Origin: JAHEJA01 sp965657215
Lineage (GTDB): Bacteria > Pseudomonadota > Alphaproteobacteria > Rhodobacterales > Rhodobacteraceae
Direction of reading: 5' to 3'
Length of the DNA: 49,420 bases
Assembly: GCA_965657215.1 (NCBI GenBank)
Contig: CBFHNR010000018.1
Coordinates: 1 to 49,420, forward strand
Shown here: positions 17,245 through 25,759 of the stretch, in pieces
How positions within the stretch are numbered: the stretch's first letter is position 1
How the letters are laid out: each line of letters starts with the position of its first letter
Made by a program: the position numbers and the translations under genes
Notes under the pieces: model-generated
Databases searched by the model: none
What the model was told of the DNA's origin: nothing
Seen by the model: the letters and a program-made list of their open reading frames with translations, nothing else

Positions 17245-18159
17245 ATGTCCTATATCGACAACATCCGTACCTTTGTTCGTGTGTACGAACTCGGCAATAT
17301 GTCCTCAGCCGCACGCGATCAACGCATTTCGCCCGCTGTTGCATCGGCGCGCATCTCTCAGCTAGAGGATCATCTTGATGTGCGTTTGTTCCAAAGGACG
17401 ACGCGCATGTTGTCTGCAACCGAACAAGGCAAGCTGTTCTATGCAGGCGCGCTTCGCATTTTAGACGCGATCGATGTTGCCGAAGCCCAAGTCCAAGACA
17501 TCACACAAAGCCCACGGGGATCGATTTATGTATCGGCACCATTGGGCGTGGGCCGTCGATTGGTTGCCCCTCTGGTTCCAGAATTCAAAGTGAAATATCC
17601 ACTCATTGATGTTCGCCTTCGCCTTTCTGATCGCAAAGTGGACATGACCGCCGAAGGGTTGGATGTCGCTTTTTTCCTCGGAATTCCCGAAGATTCGACG
17701 CTAAGGATAAAGAAAATCGCGGATTGTGAGCGGCTATTATGTGCCTCACCCAAATATATCACATCGCGCGGTCAACCCCAGACGCCAGAAGAATTGACGG
17801 ATGGAACACATGACTGTTTGAACCTCAGGTTTCCCGGAGCGTCTGAATTCCAATGGCCCTTATTGGCGAACCAGGTAGTTAAGCGCTATGCCGTCAAAGG
17901 CCCATTTGAATCTGATGATGGCGATATTCTCACCGATTGGGCGCTTGAGGGGCATGGCATCGTGATGAAACCCTATTTTGACGTGGCCGAGCATTTGAAA
18001 TCAGGCGCCTTAGTTCCGATCCTTACACAATCGCCACCTCTCAAAATTCAAATGGCCTGCCTCTATCCCCACAAAAAAAAGCAGGATCCAAAATCCCGCT
18101 TGTTCATTGATTTTATGACAGAGCGCATGCAATCGCGCCTCACTGAATTATTGGCTTAG
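17245..18159 (+). CDS. LysR-family regulator, probably of urate catabolism
   Basis: Starting at ATG 17245 the protein has about 304 residues, normal for LysR. An N-terminal winged helix-turn-helix (IRTFVRVYELGNMSSAARD followed by SPAVASARISQLEDHL) precedes a periplasmic-binding-protein-like effector domain from about residue 90. An upstream non-ATG start would add 24 residues unlike the family. The gene lies between divergent puuD and the uraH/puuE genes, so it probably controls urate or purine breakdown. The ligand is unknown. The ribosome binding site is weak, and the shared AAGCTGTTTCAA element lies only 14 bases before the start, consistent with autoregulation. Its stop overlaps that of uraH within TTAG. 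Confidence 0.87.
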   Translation: MSYIDNIRTFVRVYELGNMSSAARDQRISPAVASARISQLEDHLDVRLFQRTTRMLSATEQGKLFYAGALRILDAIDVAEAQVQDITQSPRGSIYVSAPLGVGRRLVAPLVPEFKVKYPLIDVRLRLSDRKVDMTAEGLDVAFFLGIPEDSTLRIKKIADCERLLCASPKYITSRGQPQTPEELTDGTHDCLNLRFPGASEFQWPLLANQVVKRYAVKGPFESDDGDILTDWALEGHGIVMKPYFDVAEHLKSGALVPILTQSPPLKIQMACLYPHKKKQDPKSRLFIDFMTERMQSRLTELLA

Positions 18160-18509
18160 CTTCCGCGATAGGTGGAATATCCAAACGGGGACAAGAGCAA
18201 AGGCACATGGTAGTGATCCTCTTGTGACATGCCAAAGCGAATTGGAACCACATCAAGGAACCTTGGATCCTCTGGCGGTGTTCCAGAGGCATCTAAATAA
18301 TCCCCTGCATGAAACACCAACTCATATTGCCCTGTTGAAAACTCATCTGAAGGTAAAATCTGTTGATCTGTGCGCCCATCTGAATTTGTTACTAAGGATT
18401 TCAGAAAATGACGATCCTCCCCCTCAAGGCGATACAAATCAATTTTCAACCCTTCGGCGGGACATCCCCGCGCCGTATCCAAAACATGTGTCGTTAGAAA
18501 TCCAGTCAT
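18156..18509 (-). CDS. uraH: 5-hydroxyisourate hydrolase (transthyretin-like)
   Basis: A 117-residue transthyretin-fold protein with the family hallmarks: N-terminal THVLDTARGCPAEG and the C-terminal tetrapeptide YRGS, plus the central HVPLLLSPFGYSTYRG segment. It hydrolyses 5-hydroxyisourate to OHCU, the step after PuuD. I chose ATG at 18509; the in-frame codon at 18524 is TTG. It is divergent from the puuE-uraD fusion, and the gap between them holds a clear dyad. Confidence 0.94.
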   Translation of the reverse strand: MTGFLTTHVLDTARGCPAEGLKIDLYRLEGEDRHFLKSLVTNSDGRTDQQILPSDEFSTGQYELVFHAGDYLDASGTPPEDPRFLDVVPIRFGMSQEDHYHVPLLLSPFGYSTYRGS

Positions 18510-18573
18510 TCCTGTGGTCCTCAAATGGTTTTGTCACATACTGACGTAATCCCCGAATAGCACAAGCTGATCA

Positions 18574-18606
18574 CTAAATTTAAGCTGTTTCAAAAATTCC
18601 TTGAAA
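18574..18606. promoter_or_regulatory. Candidate regulator site TTTCAA-N7-TTGAAA, copy 2 of the urate-cluster element
   Basis: CTAAAT (18574-18579), then AAGCTGTTTCAA (18582-18593), completed by a perfect inverted arm: TTTCAA (18588-18593), 7-base spacer, TTGAAA (18601-18606). It lies in the uraH-puuE divergent gap. The 7-base spacing resembles LysR-type sites (ATAC-N7-GTAT form). The 12-mer is shared with the puuD-lysR gap. Confidence 0.6.
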
Positions 18607-18659
18607 GTCTGCTATATTTAATTGGAATACAACAACATGAATGACTTTGGGAGACATCG

Positions 18660-20075
18660 ATGACGCGCTATCCTCGCAATATGATTGGATACGGTGCTAA
18701 GCCGCCACAAGCGAATTGGCCCAACAACGCCAAAATCGCTGTGCAATTCGTCATCAACTACGAAGAAGGCGGCGAAAACTGTGTGTTACATGGGGATGCG
18801 GCGTCCGAGGCGTTTTTGTCGGAAATCGTTGGCGCAGCGCAATGGCCCAATCAACGTCACTGGAACATGGAAAGCATCTATGAATATGGCGCACGGGCTG
18901 GGTTCTGGCGGCTTCACCGTTTGTTCAACGATCTAGAGATCCCCGCGACTGTCTACGGGGTCGCAACTGCGCTTGCACGCAATCCTGAACAAGTGCGCGC
19001 AATGCAAGCCAGCGATTGGGAAATCGCTTCTCATGGGTTGAAATGGGTCGAACACAAAGACATGTCCCCCCAAGACGAAGCCGAACAAATCCAAGAAGCC
19101 ATAAGGTTACACACAGAGGTCACAGGCGAACGCCCTAAAGGCTGGTACACTGGGCGATGCTCTGAAAACACGGTCCGCTTGGTCGCTGAGCAAGGGGGCT
19201 TTGATTATATTTCAGACACCTATGACGACGACCTTCCGTATTGGGTGACTCTCAATAACCAAGATCAACTGATTATCCCATACACGCTAGATGCCAATGA
19301 TATGCGCTTTGCCACGCCGCAAGGGTTCAACACAGGCGATCATTTTTTCGACTATCTCAAGGATAGCTTTGATGCGCTCTATTCTGAGGGTCAATCAGGC
19401 CAGCCCAAAATGATGTCCATCGGGCTGCACTGTCGCCTCATCGGGCGACCTGGGCGCATTATGGGGCTCAAGCGGTTTATGGACTATGCCAAATCGCATG
19501 CCGATGTTTGGTTTGCCAAACGAATAGACATTGCACAGCACTGGGCGCAGCATCATCCGCCAAATCACTATGAACGTCCCTCCGAAATGACACGCGCGCG
19601 TTTTGTAGAGCAGTTTGGCGGCATCTTTGAACACTCGGCATGGATCGCGGAGGGTGCCTATGAATTAGAACTGGGTTATGCGCATGATACGGCGCTCGGC
19701 TTGCACAATGCCTTGGCCCGCATCTTTCGATCCGCGTCGGATCAAAGCCGTCTAGACGTGCTAAACGCGCACCCTGATTTAGCAGGCAAGCTTGCCGCTG
19801 CAAAACGGCTCACTGCAGAAAGCACATCCGAACAAGCCGGAGCCGGACTAGACGCATTAACAGACGCGGAACGCGACCAGTTCAGCCAACTCAATTCTGA
19901 CTACGTCGCAAAACATGGGTTCCCCTTTATCATTGCGGTGCGAGACAACACAAAAGCCAGTATCTTAGAGGCCTTCAAACGACGTCTCAGCAACCCAACG
20001 GATGTCGAATTTCAAGAGGCCTGTAAACAGGTCGAACGCATTGCTGAACTCCGCCTGATCGATATTTTACCATGA
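18660..20075 (+). CDS. puuE: Fused allantoinase (PuuE) and OHCU decarboxylase (UraD)
   Basis: A 471-residue two-domain protein. Residues 1 to about 305 are a polysaccharide-deacetylase-fold allantoinase (start MTRYPRNMIGYG, SHGLKWVEH and YTGRCSENTVRLV motifs). From about residue 315 it is an OHCU decarboxylase, with the HPDLAGK motif and NSDYVAKHGFPFI. UraD converts OHCU to S-allantoin and PuuE opens allantoin to allantoate, so the fusion carries out two consecutive steps. This architecture is known in other proteobacteria. The gene overlaps allA by 4 bases (ATGA) and is preceded by GGGAGA and the dyad near 18600. Confidence 0.93.
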   Translation: MTRYPRNMIGYGAKPPQANWPNNAKIAVQFVINYEEGGENCVLHGDAASEAFLSEIVGAAQWPNQRHWNMESIYEYGARAGFWRLHRLFNDLEIPATVYGVATALARNPEQVRAMQASDWEIASHGLKWVEHKDMSPQDEAEQIQEAIRLHTEVTGERPKGWYTGRCSENTVRLVAEQGGFDYISDTYDDDLPYWVTLNNQDQLIIPYTLDANDMRFATPQGFNTGDHFFDYLKDSFDALYSEGQSGQPKMMSIGLHCRLIGRPGRIMGLKRFMDYAKSHADVWFAKRIDIAQHWAQHHPPNHYERPSEMTRARFVEQFGGIFEHSAWIAEGAYELELGYAHDTALGLHNALARIFRSASDQSRLDVLNAHPDLAGKLAAAKRLTAESTSEQAGAGLDALTDAERDQFSQLNSDYVAKHGFPFIIAVRDNTKASILEAFKRRLSNPTDVEFQEACKQVERIAELRLIDILP

Positions 20076-20563
20076 CCCAAAATATCCATATCCAAGACAT
20101 CTCGCCTGAGGCCTTTGCCCCTTTCGGAGAGATCATCCAAATTGACGGCTCCCCTGACAAGATCATCAATATGGGCATGTGTGGTCGATACCATGATCGC
20201 GCGTCTTTGGATGTGAGAGATGGGCGCATGGGCCTCAGCCTGTTCGACGCCACACCGCGCGAGCTACCTTATGACCTCACGATGATGGAACGTCACCCCT
20301 TGGGAAGCCAATGCTTTATCCCGATGGCCCATGTTTCATTTTTGGTAATCGTTGCGGAGGATGACATGGGCCGCCCAGCACGACCGCTCGCCTTTCAAAC
20401 AAAACCCGGCCAAGCGATCAATTTTCACAAGAACACGTGGCACGGCGTTCTCACCCCGCTTCATGCACCGGGACTATTTGCTGTTATCGACCGTATAGGC
20501 GAGGGACAAAATCTAGAAGAATTTTTCTTTGACACACCATATGTTGTTGCGTCAGAGTTTTAA
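20072..20563 (+). CDS. allA: Ureidoglycolate lyase
   Basis: A 163-residue cupin-type protein matching AllA. It begins with ISPEAFAPFGEIIQ and has the PLGSQCFIPM and NFHKNTWHGVLTPL segments that build the active site. It splits ureidoglycolate into glyoxylate and urea. The start overlaps the puuE-uraD stop by 4 bases, so the two are translationally coupled. The enzyme making its substrate from allantoate (allantoicase or AllC with ureidoglycine steps) is not in the window. Confidence 0.93.
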   Translation: MTQNIHIQDISPEAFAPFGEIIQIDGSPDKIINMGMCGRYHDRASLDVRDGRMGLSLFDATPRELPYDLTMMERHPLGSQCFIPMAHVSFLVIVAEDDMGRPARPLAFQTKPGQAINFHKNTWHGVLTPLHAPGLFAVIDRIGEGQNLEEFFFDTPYVVASEF

Positions 20564-20608
20564 TAACCGCCCAAAAGAGGCGGATCATTCAGCACGGAGG
20601 GAAATATT

Positions 20609-21964
20609 ATGGCTGATACTTCAATAGGAACCGCAGAACAGCTGCGCGACCCAAATTACACACCACCCCTAGCCAAAGCAGTTCCGCTTGGCATTCAACA
20701 CGTCTTGGCGATGTTTGTGTCAAACGTGACACCTGCAATCATCATCGCAGGCGCCGCTGGCATCGGTTTTGGGTCTGATCAAGGCGCACTTGGCTTTCCT
20801 GACATGACCTACATGATCCAAATGTCCATGCTCTTTGCAGGCATCGCCACGTTGTTCCAAACGATCGGCATGGGTCCCGTTGGCGCGCGTTTGCCAATCG
20901 TTCAAGGCACATCTTTTGCCTTTGTCCCTATCATGATCCCAGCCGTAGCAGGGCTTGGAACTGCTGGACTTGCGGGTCTCATGACAGGTGTTATGATTGG
21001 CGGCATTTTCCACTTCTTGCTTGGAACCTTTGTCGGACGCATCCGCTATGCGCTGCCTCCCTTGGTGACTGGCTTGATCGTTTTGATGATCGGTCTCGCC
21101 CTTGTGCGCGTCGGCATTCAATACGCAGCGGGCGGCGTTCCAAACATGGGCAAGCCAGTATTTGGCTCTTTGGCTATGTGGACACCTGCCTTGGTTGTGA
21201 TCGTTGTCACGCTCGCCATCAAATTCTTCACCCGTGGATTTATGTCCGTGGCGGCCGTCTTGATCGGTATACTCGCAGGCTATGTCGTTGCCTACATGAT
21301 GGGCCAAGTCAACTTTGGCAACATCGGTCGCGCGGCACCATTTGCAGCCCCCATGCCATTCAAGTTCGGCTTTGAATTCAACGTGGCGATCATCATCGGG
21401 ATGTGTTTCATGTCAGTCGTCTCTTTGATCGAAACTGTCGGTGACGTTAACGGCATCACCAAAGGTGGCGCAGGACGCGAAGCAACAGACACAGAAATCG
21501 CAGGCGCGACCTACGCAGATGGTGTCGGAACAGCGGTTGCAGGTATCTTTGGCGGGCTCCCCAACACATCCTTTAGCCAAAACGTTGGCCTCGTCGCCAT
21601 GACAGGGATCATGAGCCGTCACGTTGTGACAATCGGTGCGATCTTCTTGATCATCTGTGGGTTTATTCCCAAGATCGGCGCAGTCATCAACACTGTTCCA
21701 ATCAACGTTCTGGGTGGTGGTGTGATTGTCATGTTCGGCATGGTCTGTGCCTCTGGTGTGAACATGCTTTCAGATGTGACATGGAACCGTCGCAACATGG
21801 TGATCTTTGCGATTTCATTGGCAATTGGCCTTGGCCTTCAACTTGAGCCATCTGCGCTTCAGCACATGCCAGCAACAGCGAAAATCTTGCTTACATCTGG
21901 TCTACTGCCAGCAGCAGGCTTGGCAATCATCTTGAACCTGGTCTTGCCAGAAGACTTGGACTAA
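20609..21964 (+). CDS. NCS2 nucleobase:cation symporter (urate/xanthine permease)
   Basis: A 451-residue protein with about 12 to 14 membrane segments, matching the nucleobase-cation symporter-2 family. It carries the QHVLAMFVSNVTPAIIIAG start and the signature region of the urate/xanthine branch (GLPNTSFSQNVGLVAMTGI, about residues 312-330). As the last gene after puuE-uraD and allA, it probably imports urate, xanthine or a related purine to feed the pathway. A strong ribosome binding site (GGAGGG) precedes the ATG, and a terminator follows 20 bases after the stop. Confidence 0.92.
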   Translation: MADTSIGTAEQLRDPNYTPPLAKAVPLGIQHVLAMFVSNVTPAIIIAGAAGIGFGSDQGALGFPDMTYMIQMSMLFAGIATLFQTIGMGPVGARLPIVQGTSFAFVPIMIPAVAGLGTAGLAGLMTGVMIGGIFHFLLGTFVGRIRYALPPLVTGLIVLMIGLALVRVGIQYAAGGVPNMGKPVFGSLAMWTPALVVIVVTLAIKFFTRGFMSVAAVLIGILAGYVVAYMMGQVNFGNIGRAAPFAAPMPFKFGFEFNVAIIIGMCFMSVVSLIETVGDVNGITKGGAGREATDTEIAGATYADGVGTAVAGIFGGLPNTSFSQNVGLVAMTGIMSRHVVTIGAIFLIICGFIPKIGAVINTVPINVLGGGVIVMFGMVCASGVNMLSDVTWNRRNMVIFAISLAIGLGLQLEPSALQHMPATAKILLTSGLLPAAGLAIILNLVLPEDLD

Positions 21965-21983
21965 ACACCTTCGCCAAAACCAG

Positions 21984-22011
21984 AAAAGCCCCTGCTCATG
22001 CGGGGGCTTTT
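21984..22011 (+). terminator. Rho-independent terminator after the purine permease
   Basis: AAAAGCCCC (21984-21992) pairs with GGGGCTTTT (22003-22011) across a 10-base loop that can pair further. It closes the puuE-allA-permease unit. Confidence 0.82.
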
Positions 22012-22032
22012 GCGTTCAAGGCATCCCAAAAA

Positions 22033-22060
22033 TAAAGCGCCGCCCCCTATAGGGGCGGCT
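22033..22060 (-). terminator. Terminator after the formate dehydrogenase gene (minus strand)
   Basis: GCCGCCCC (22039-22046) and GGGGCGGC (22052-22059) form an 8-base GC stem with a 5-base loop. Read on the minus strand it is followed by GCTTTATTTTT. It lies about 30 bases past the fdhA stop. Confidence 0.8.
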
Positions 22061-22088
22061 CAATTAGGTCAAACCAAGCAAACCGGAA

Positions 22089-24866
22089 TTATTCGGCTGC
22101 AATCGCATCCGCTTTCTCGACGCGAACGGCCGAGAATTTGAATTCAGGGATCTTACCATAGGGATCAAGTGCGGGGTTGGTCAATATATTCGCCGCCGCT
22201 TCAACGAAAGCGAATGGCAAAAACACCATATCTTCTGCAACGGCACGATCTGCGCGCGCCATGACAACAACACTACCTCGCTTGGTGCTGAGGCGGACAT
22301 GCCCCCCAGGTTCCACACCCAATGAGCGCAAGGTCTTGGGATGCAAGGAACAGTTCGCCTCAGGCTCAACTGCATCCAATACTTTGGACCGACGGGTCAT
22401 CGACCCTGTGTGCCAATGCTCCAACTGACGTCCTGTTGTCAAAATCATTGGATACTCTGCATCTGGAACATCGTCTGGCGCAATCACAGAGGCTGGTGTA
22501 AATTTAGCCCGCGCACCTTCGCGTGGGAAACCGTCTCCAAATACAATCGCCTGCCCCGGATCTTCGGGGGACAGCGACGGGTATGTCACCGCATTTTGCG
22601 CTTCTAGACGATCCCAAGTGATGTTGCTCAGAGACCCCATATTCAGCTTCATCTCTGCAAAGACATCCGCAGGACCCTTATAATCCCAATTCAATCCAAG
22701 ACGGTTCGCCAATTGCACTTCGATCCACCAATCTTCTTTGGCCTCACCGGGTGGTGGAACAGCAGGGCGTCCCATTTGCACTTGGCGGTTCGTATTGGTC
22801 ACAGTTCCAGATTTCTCAGCAAACGCAGAGGCGGGCAAAATCACATCCGCATAATTGGCCGTTTCCGTCAGAAATATATCCTGAACCACGAGGTGATCCA
22901 ATTTGGCCAAAGCGTCGCGCGCATGTTCCACATCTGGATCGGACATCGCAGGGTTTTCACCCAAAATATACATGCCCTTGATGTCACCATCATGCACCGC
23001 ATCCATGATTTCGGTAACGGTCAACCCTTTTTCAGCTGAGAAATCCCCAGAGTTCCAGACAGAGGTAAAGGCGGATCGCACACCATCATCTGTCACCGTT
23101 TGATAATCAGGCAAGAACATCGGGATAAGCCCCGCATCCGACGCCCCTTGAACGTTGTTTTGACCGCGTAGCGGGTGCAGACCAGCACCGGGTTTACCAA
23201 CATTGCCTGTCATCAACGCAAGTGAGATCAAACAGCGTGAATTATCGGTTCCATGAATATGCTGTGACACACCCATACCCCAGAAAATCATGCCAGCTTT
23301 GCCCTTGGCAAAGGTCCGCGCCGCCGCGCGCAGTTCTTCGGCAGGGATACCACAGATGTCTTGCATTGCTTCGGGCGAGAAGGCTTTTAAATGCTCTTTC
23401 TCAGCTTCCCAATTTTCAGTGAATTGGTCGATATAAGCTTGATCATATAGCCCTTCTTCAACAATCACATGCATGATGGCATTCAACATCGACACATCCG
23501 CGCCAGGTCGGAATTGAAGCATATGCGTTGAGAACCACTTGAGCGCCTGACCACGTGGATCCATGACGATCAGCTTGCCACCACGTTTTGTAAATTGCTT
23601 GAAATAGGTCGCAGCGACGGGGTGGTTTTCAATTGGATTACACCCAATCGCAATAGCTACGTCCGCATTTTCGATTTCATTAAAGGTCGCCGTAACCGCA
23701 CCCGATCCAACATTTTCCAAAAGGGCCGACACAGAGGATGCATGACACAACCGCGTACAGTGATCGACATTGTTGTGACCAAACCCCTGTCGGATCATCT
23801 TTTGAAAGAGGTAGGCTTCTTCATTCGTGCATTTCGCCGATCCAAACCCCGCAACCGCGCGTCCGCCATCATTGTCACGCAAGGATGCTAAACCACCCGC
23901 CGCCGCATCGAGGGCTTCGTCCCAAGTTGCTTCACGGAACACCTCACTCCAATTCGCAGGGTTCACATTCAAGCCCTTTCCTGGCGCATCCTCACGACGG
24001 ATCAAGGGCTTGGTAAGGCGATGCTCATGGTGGATATAGTCAAACCCAAAGCGCCCTTTGACACAGAGCCGCCCTTCGTTGGCAGGGCCGTTAATACCTT
24101 CAACAAATTTGACGCGCCCATCTTTGATCTTGAGATTGACTTGGCACCCAACACCACAAAACGGACAAACACTTTTGACTTCGTCGTCATAATCAGCACT
24201 GTCACCAACTTGGTTTTCGTCCACGACCGTCGAAGGCATCAACGCCCCCGTTGGACAGGCTTGGACACATTCGCCACAGGCCACACAGGTGCTATCGCCC
24301 ATTGGGTCCGCAAAATCAAAGGTCGGATAGGCATCATGACCACGGCCCGCCATCCCAATGACATCGTTCACTTGGACCTCCCGACAGGCGCGGACACAAA
24401 GACCACATTGAATACAGGCATCTAAGTTGACGCTCATAGCGACATGGCTGTCATCCAACAGAGGAATGCGCTCTGCCTCTAATGTCGGCAATCGGCTTTC
24501 GCTAATTCCATTTAGGTCCGCCATATCCCAAAGGTGGCTGGATTTATCATGTGCCACCTCACGCTCAGGCTGATCCGCCAATAGCATTTCCACAACCATC
24601 TTGCGCGCAGATGTGGCGCGCGCAGTTTGCGTATGCACAACCATGCCATCTTGGGGTTCGCGGATGCAAGACGCCGCAAGCGTGCGTTCGCCTTCGATTT
24701 CGACCATACACGCCCGACAGTTGCCGTCAGGACGATACCCAGGAGCCGGCTTATGGCACAAATGTGGAATAACCAATCCGCGGCCATTTGCAACTTCCCA
24801 AATGCTCATTCCGCGCTCAGCGACAACCTCTTCGCCGTCCATGGTAAACCGAATTGTGTCAGACAT
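22089..24866 (-). CDS. fdhA: Formate dehydrogenase alpha subunit (molybdenum/tungsten, Cys type)
   Basis: A 925-residue FdsA/FdhA-type subunit. Domains in order: a [2Fe-2S] ferredoxin (C37, C50, C53, C67); two [4Fe-4S] clusters (C151/154/157/161 and C194/197/200/204); a further [4Fe-4S] (C234, C237, C241, C268); the bis-MGD catalytic domain; and the C-terminal molydopterin-binding domain (TTGRQLEHWHTGSMTRR). The active-site segment VDHCTRLCHASS has cysteine where some formate dehydrogenases have selenocysteine. It would oxidise formate to CO2. No beta/gamma diaphorase subunits, FdhD or chaperone lie beside it, so its electron acceptor or partner is encoded elsewhere or differs. AAGGAG precedes the ATG. 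Confidence 0.92.
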   Translation of the reverse strand: MSDTIRFTMDGEEVVAERGMSIWEVANGRGLVIPHLCHKPAPGYRPDGNCRACMVEIEGERTLAASCIREPQDGMVVHTQTARATSARKMVVEMLLADQPEREVAHDKSSHLWDMADLNGISESRLPTLEAERIPLLDDSHVAMSVNLDACIQCGLCVRACREVQVNDVIGMAGRGHDAYPTFDFADPMGDSTCVACGECVQACPTGALMPSTVVDENQVGDSADYDDEVKSVCPFCGVGCQVNLKIKDGRVKFVEGINGPANEGRLCVKGRFGFDYIHHEHRLTKPLIRREDAPGKGLNVNPANWSEVFREATWDEALDAAAGGLASLRDNDGGRAVAGFGSAKCTNEEAYLFQKMIRQGFGHNNVDHCTRLCHASSVSALLENVGSGAVTATFNEIENADVAIAIGCNPIENHPVAATYFKQFTKRGGKLIVMDPRGQALKWFSTHMLQFRPGADVSMLNAIMHVIVEEGLYDQAYIDQFTENWEAEKEHLKAFSPEAMQDICGIPAEELRAAARTFAKGKAGMIFWGMGVSQHIHGTDNSRCLISLALMTGNVGKPGAGLHPLRGQNNVQGASDAGLIPMFLPDYQTVTDDGVRSAFTSVWNSGDFSAEKGLTVTEIMDAVHDGDIKGMYILGENPAMSDPDVEHARDALAKLDHLVVQDIFLTETANYADVILPASAFAEKSGTVTNTNRQVQMGRPAVPPPGEAKEDWWIEVQLANRLGLNWDYKGPADVFAEMKLNMGSLSNITWDRLEAQNAVTYPSLSPEDPGQAIVFGDGFPREGARAKFTPASVIAPDDVPDAEYPMILTTGRQLEHWHTGSMTRRSKVLDAVEPEANCSLHPKTLRSLGVEPGGHVRLSTKRGSVVVMARADRAVAEDMVFLPFAFVEAAANILTNPALDPYGKIPEFKFSAVRVEKADAIAAE

Positions 24867-25061
24867 GCTCAGACTCCTTGCTTTGTGACCTTATACACCA
24901 CAGCTTTGCTCCTGTCTGACTCTCAATCACGACACACGACTGCGTTTTTACGCCAAGCGAAATGATGCAAGGTCGTAAAATACACTATCGGAAACGATAA
25001 AGGGTCGACATGCCAAACAGAAGGCTTAGAACTAAGGCAACTCACAAAACAAGGAAGCGGC

Positions 25062-25721
25062 ATGTCCACTCTCACTTTGGTCCGTCACGGTCAGGCAAAT
25101 TCAGCAGCGACAACAGAAGAAGACTATGATTGCCTGAGTGATAAAGGACGGCAGCAAGCGCAGTATTTAGGCGATCACTTTCGGTATATTGACGCACAAT
25201 TCGACGCAATTTTTGCAGGGACATTGCATCGTCAACAGGACACTGCACAGGCATTGCGTTATAGCTGTCAGGCGGACCTTCAAACGGATAAGCGATTGAA
25301 TGAAATCGAATATTACACCTTGACCCAGCAGCTTATTGATCAGTTTGATATTGACCGTCCTACTGGGGAATTTGGACATGTAAAACATTTCCATACCCTC
25401 TATGATCTCTGGTCAGACGACAAAATTGAAAATCCACCAGAGACCTATGCAAACTACGAAACCCGTGTCCGCGACATGCTAGAAAACATGCGCCATGCAG
25501 GGCCCAATGTGCTGGCTGTGACATCTGGTGGGATTATCGCGATGGCAATCAAACTGGCCCTTGGGTTGGACAATGATGGGCTTGTGAAATGTCTGCTCGC
25601 AGGTATGAACACAGGGGTGACCAAGCTTCATTATATCAACGGTAGCTTTGGTCTTTTGCAGATGAACGCCATGCCTCATTTGGAACATCCCGATCGCCTT
25701 GACCTGCGAACATTTTACTGA
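25062..25721 (+). CDS. Histidine phosphatase family protein (phosphoglycerate-mutase-like)
   Basis: A 219-residue protein with the catalytic RHG motif at the start (LTLVRHGQAN, histidine near residue 9), LSDKGRQQAQYLG, and a later VTSGGIIAMA in place of the usual SHGG segment. The glycine-rich turn is present, but the usual second histidine there is replaced by Ser/Gly, which is odd. The family includes phosphatases and mutases acting on sugar phosphates, nucleotides or phosphoproteins; the substrate is unknown. It precedes the saccharopine dehydrogenase pair by 38 bases on the same strand. AAGGAAG precedes the ATG. Confidence 0.82.
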   Translation: MSTLTLVRHGQANSAATTEEDYDCLSDKGRQQAQYLGDHFRYIDAQFDAIFAGTLHRQQDTAQALRYSCQADLQTDKRLNEIEYYTLTQQLIDQFDIDRPTGEFGHVKHFHTLYDLWSDDKIENPPETYANYETRVRDMLENMRHAGPNVLAVTSGGIIAMAIKLALGLDNDGLVKCLLAGMNTGVTKLHYINGSFGLLQMNAMPHLEHPDRLDLRTFY

Positions 25722-25759
25722 TCCAGTCACTCCTGAAATTAACGATCAACGGATGAAAT

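Noticed and set aside
20720..21307. 195-codon open frame on the minus strand inside the NCS2 permease gene
   Set aside because: It is rich in His, Asp and Cys with no recognisable fold and lies wholly antisense to a clear membrane protein gene. It is an ordinary shadow of GC-skewed codons.
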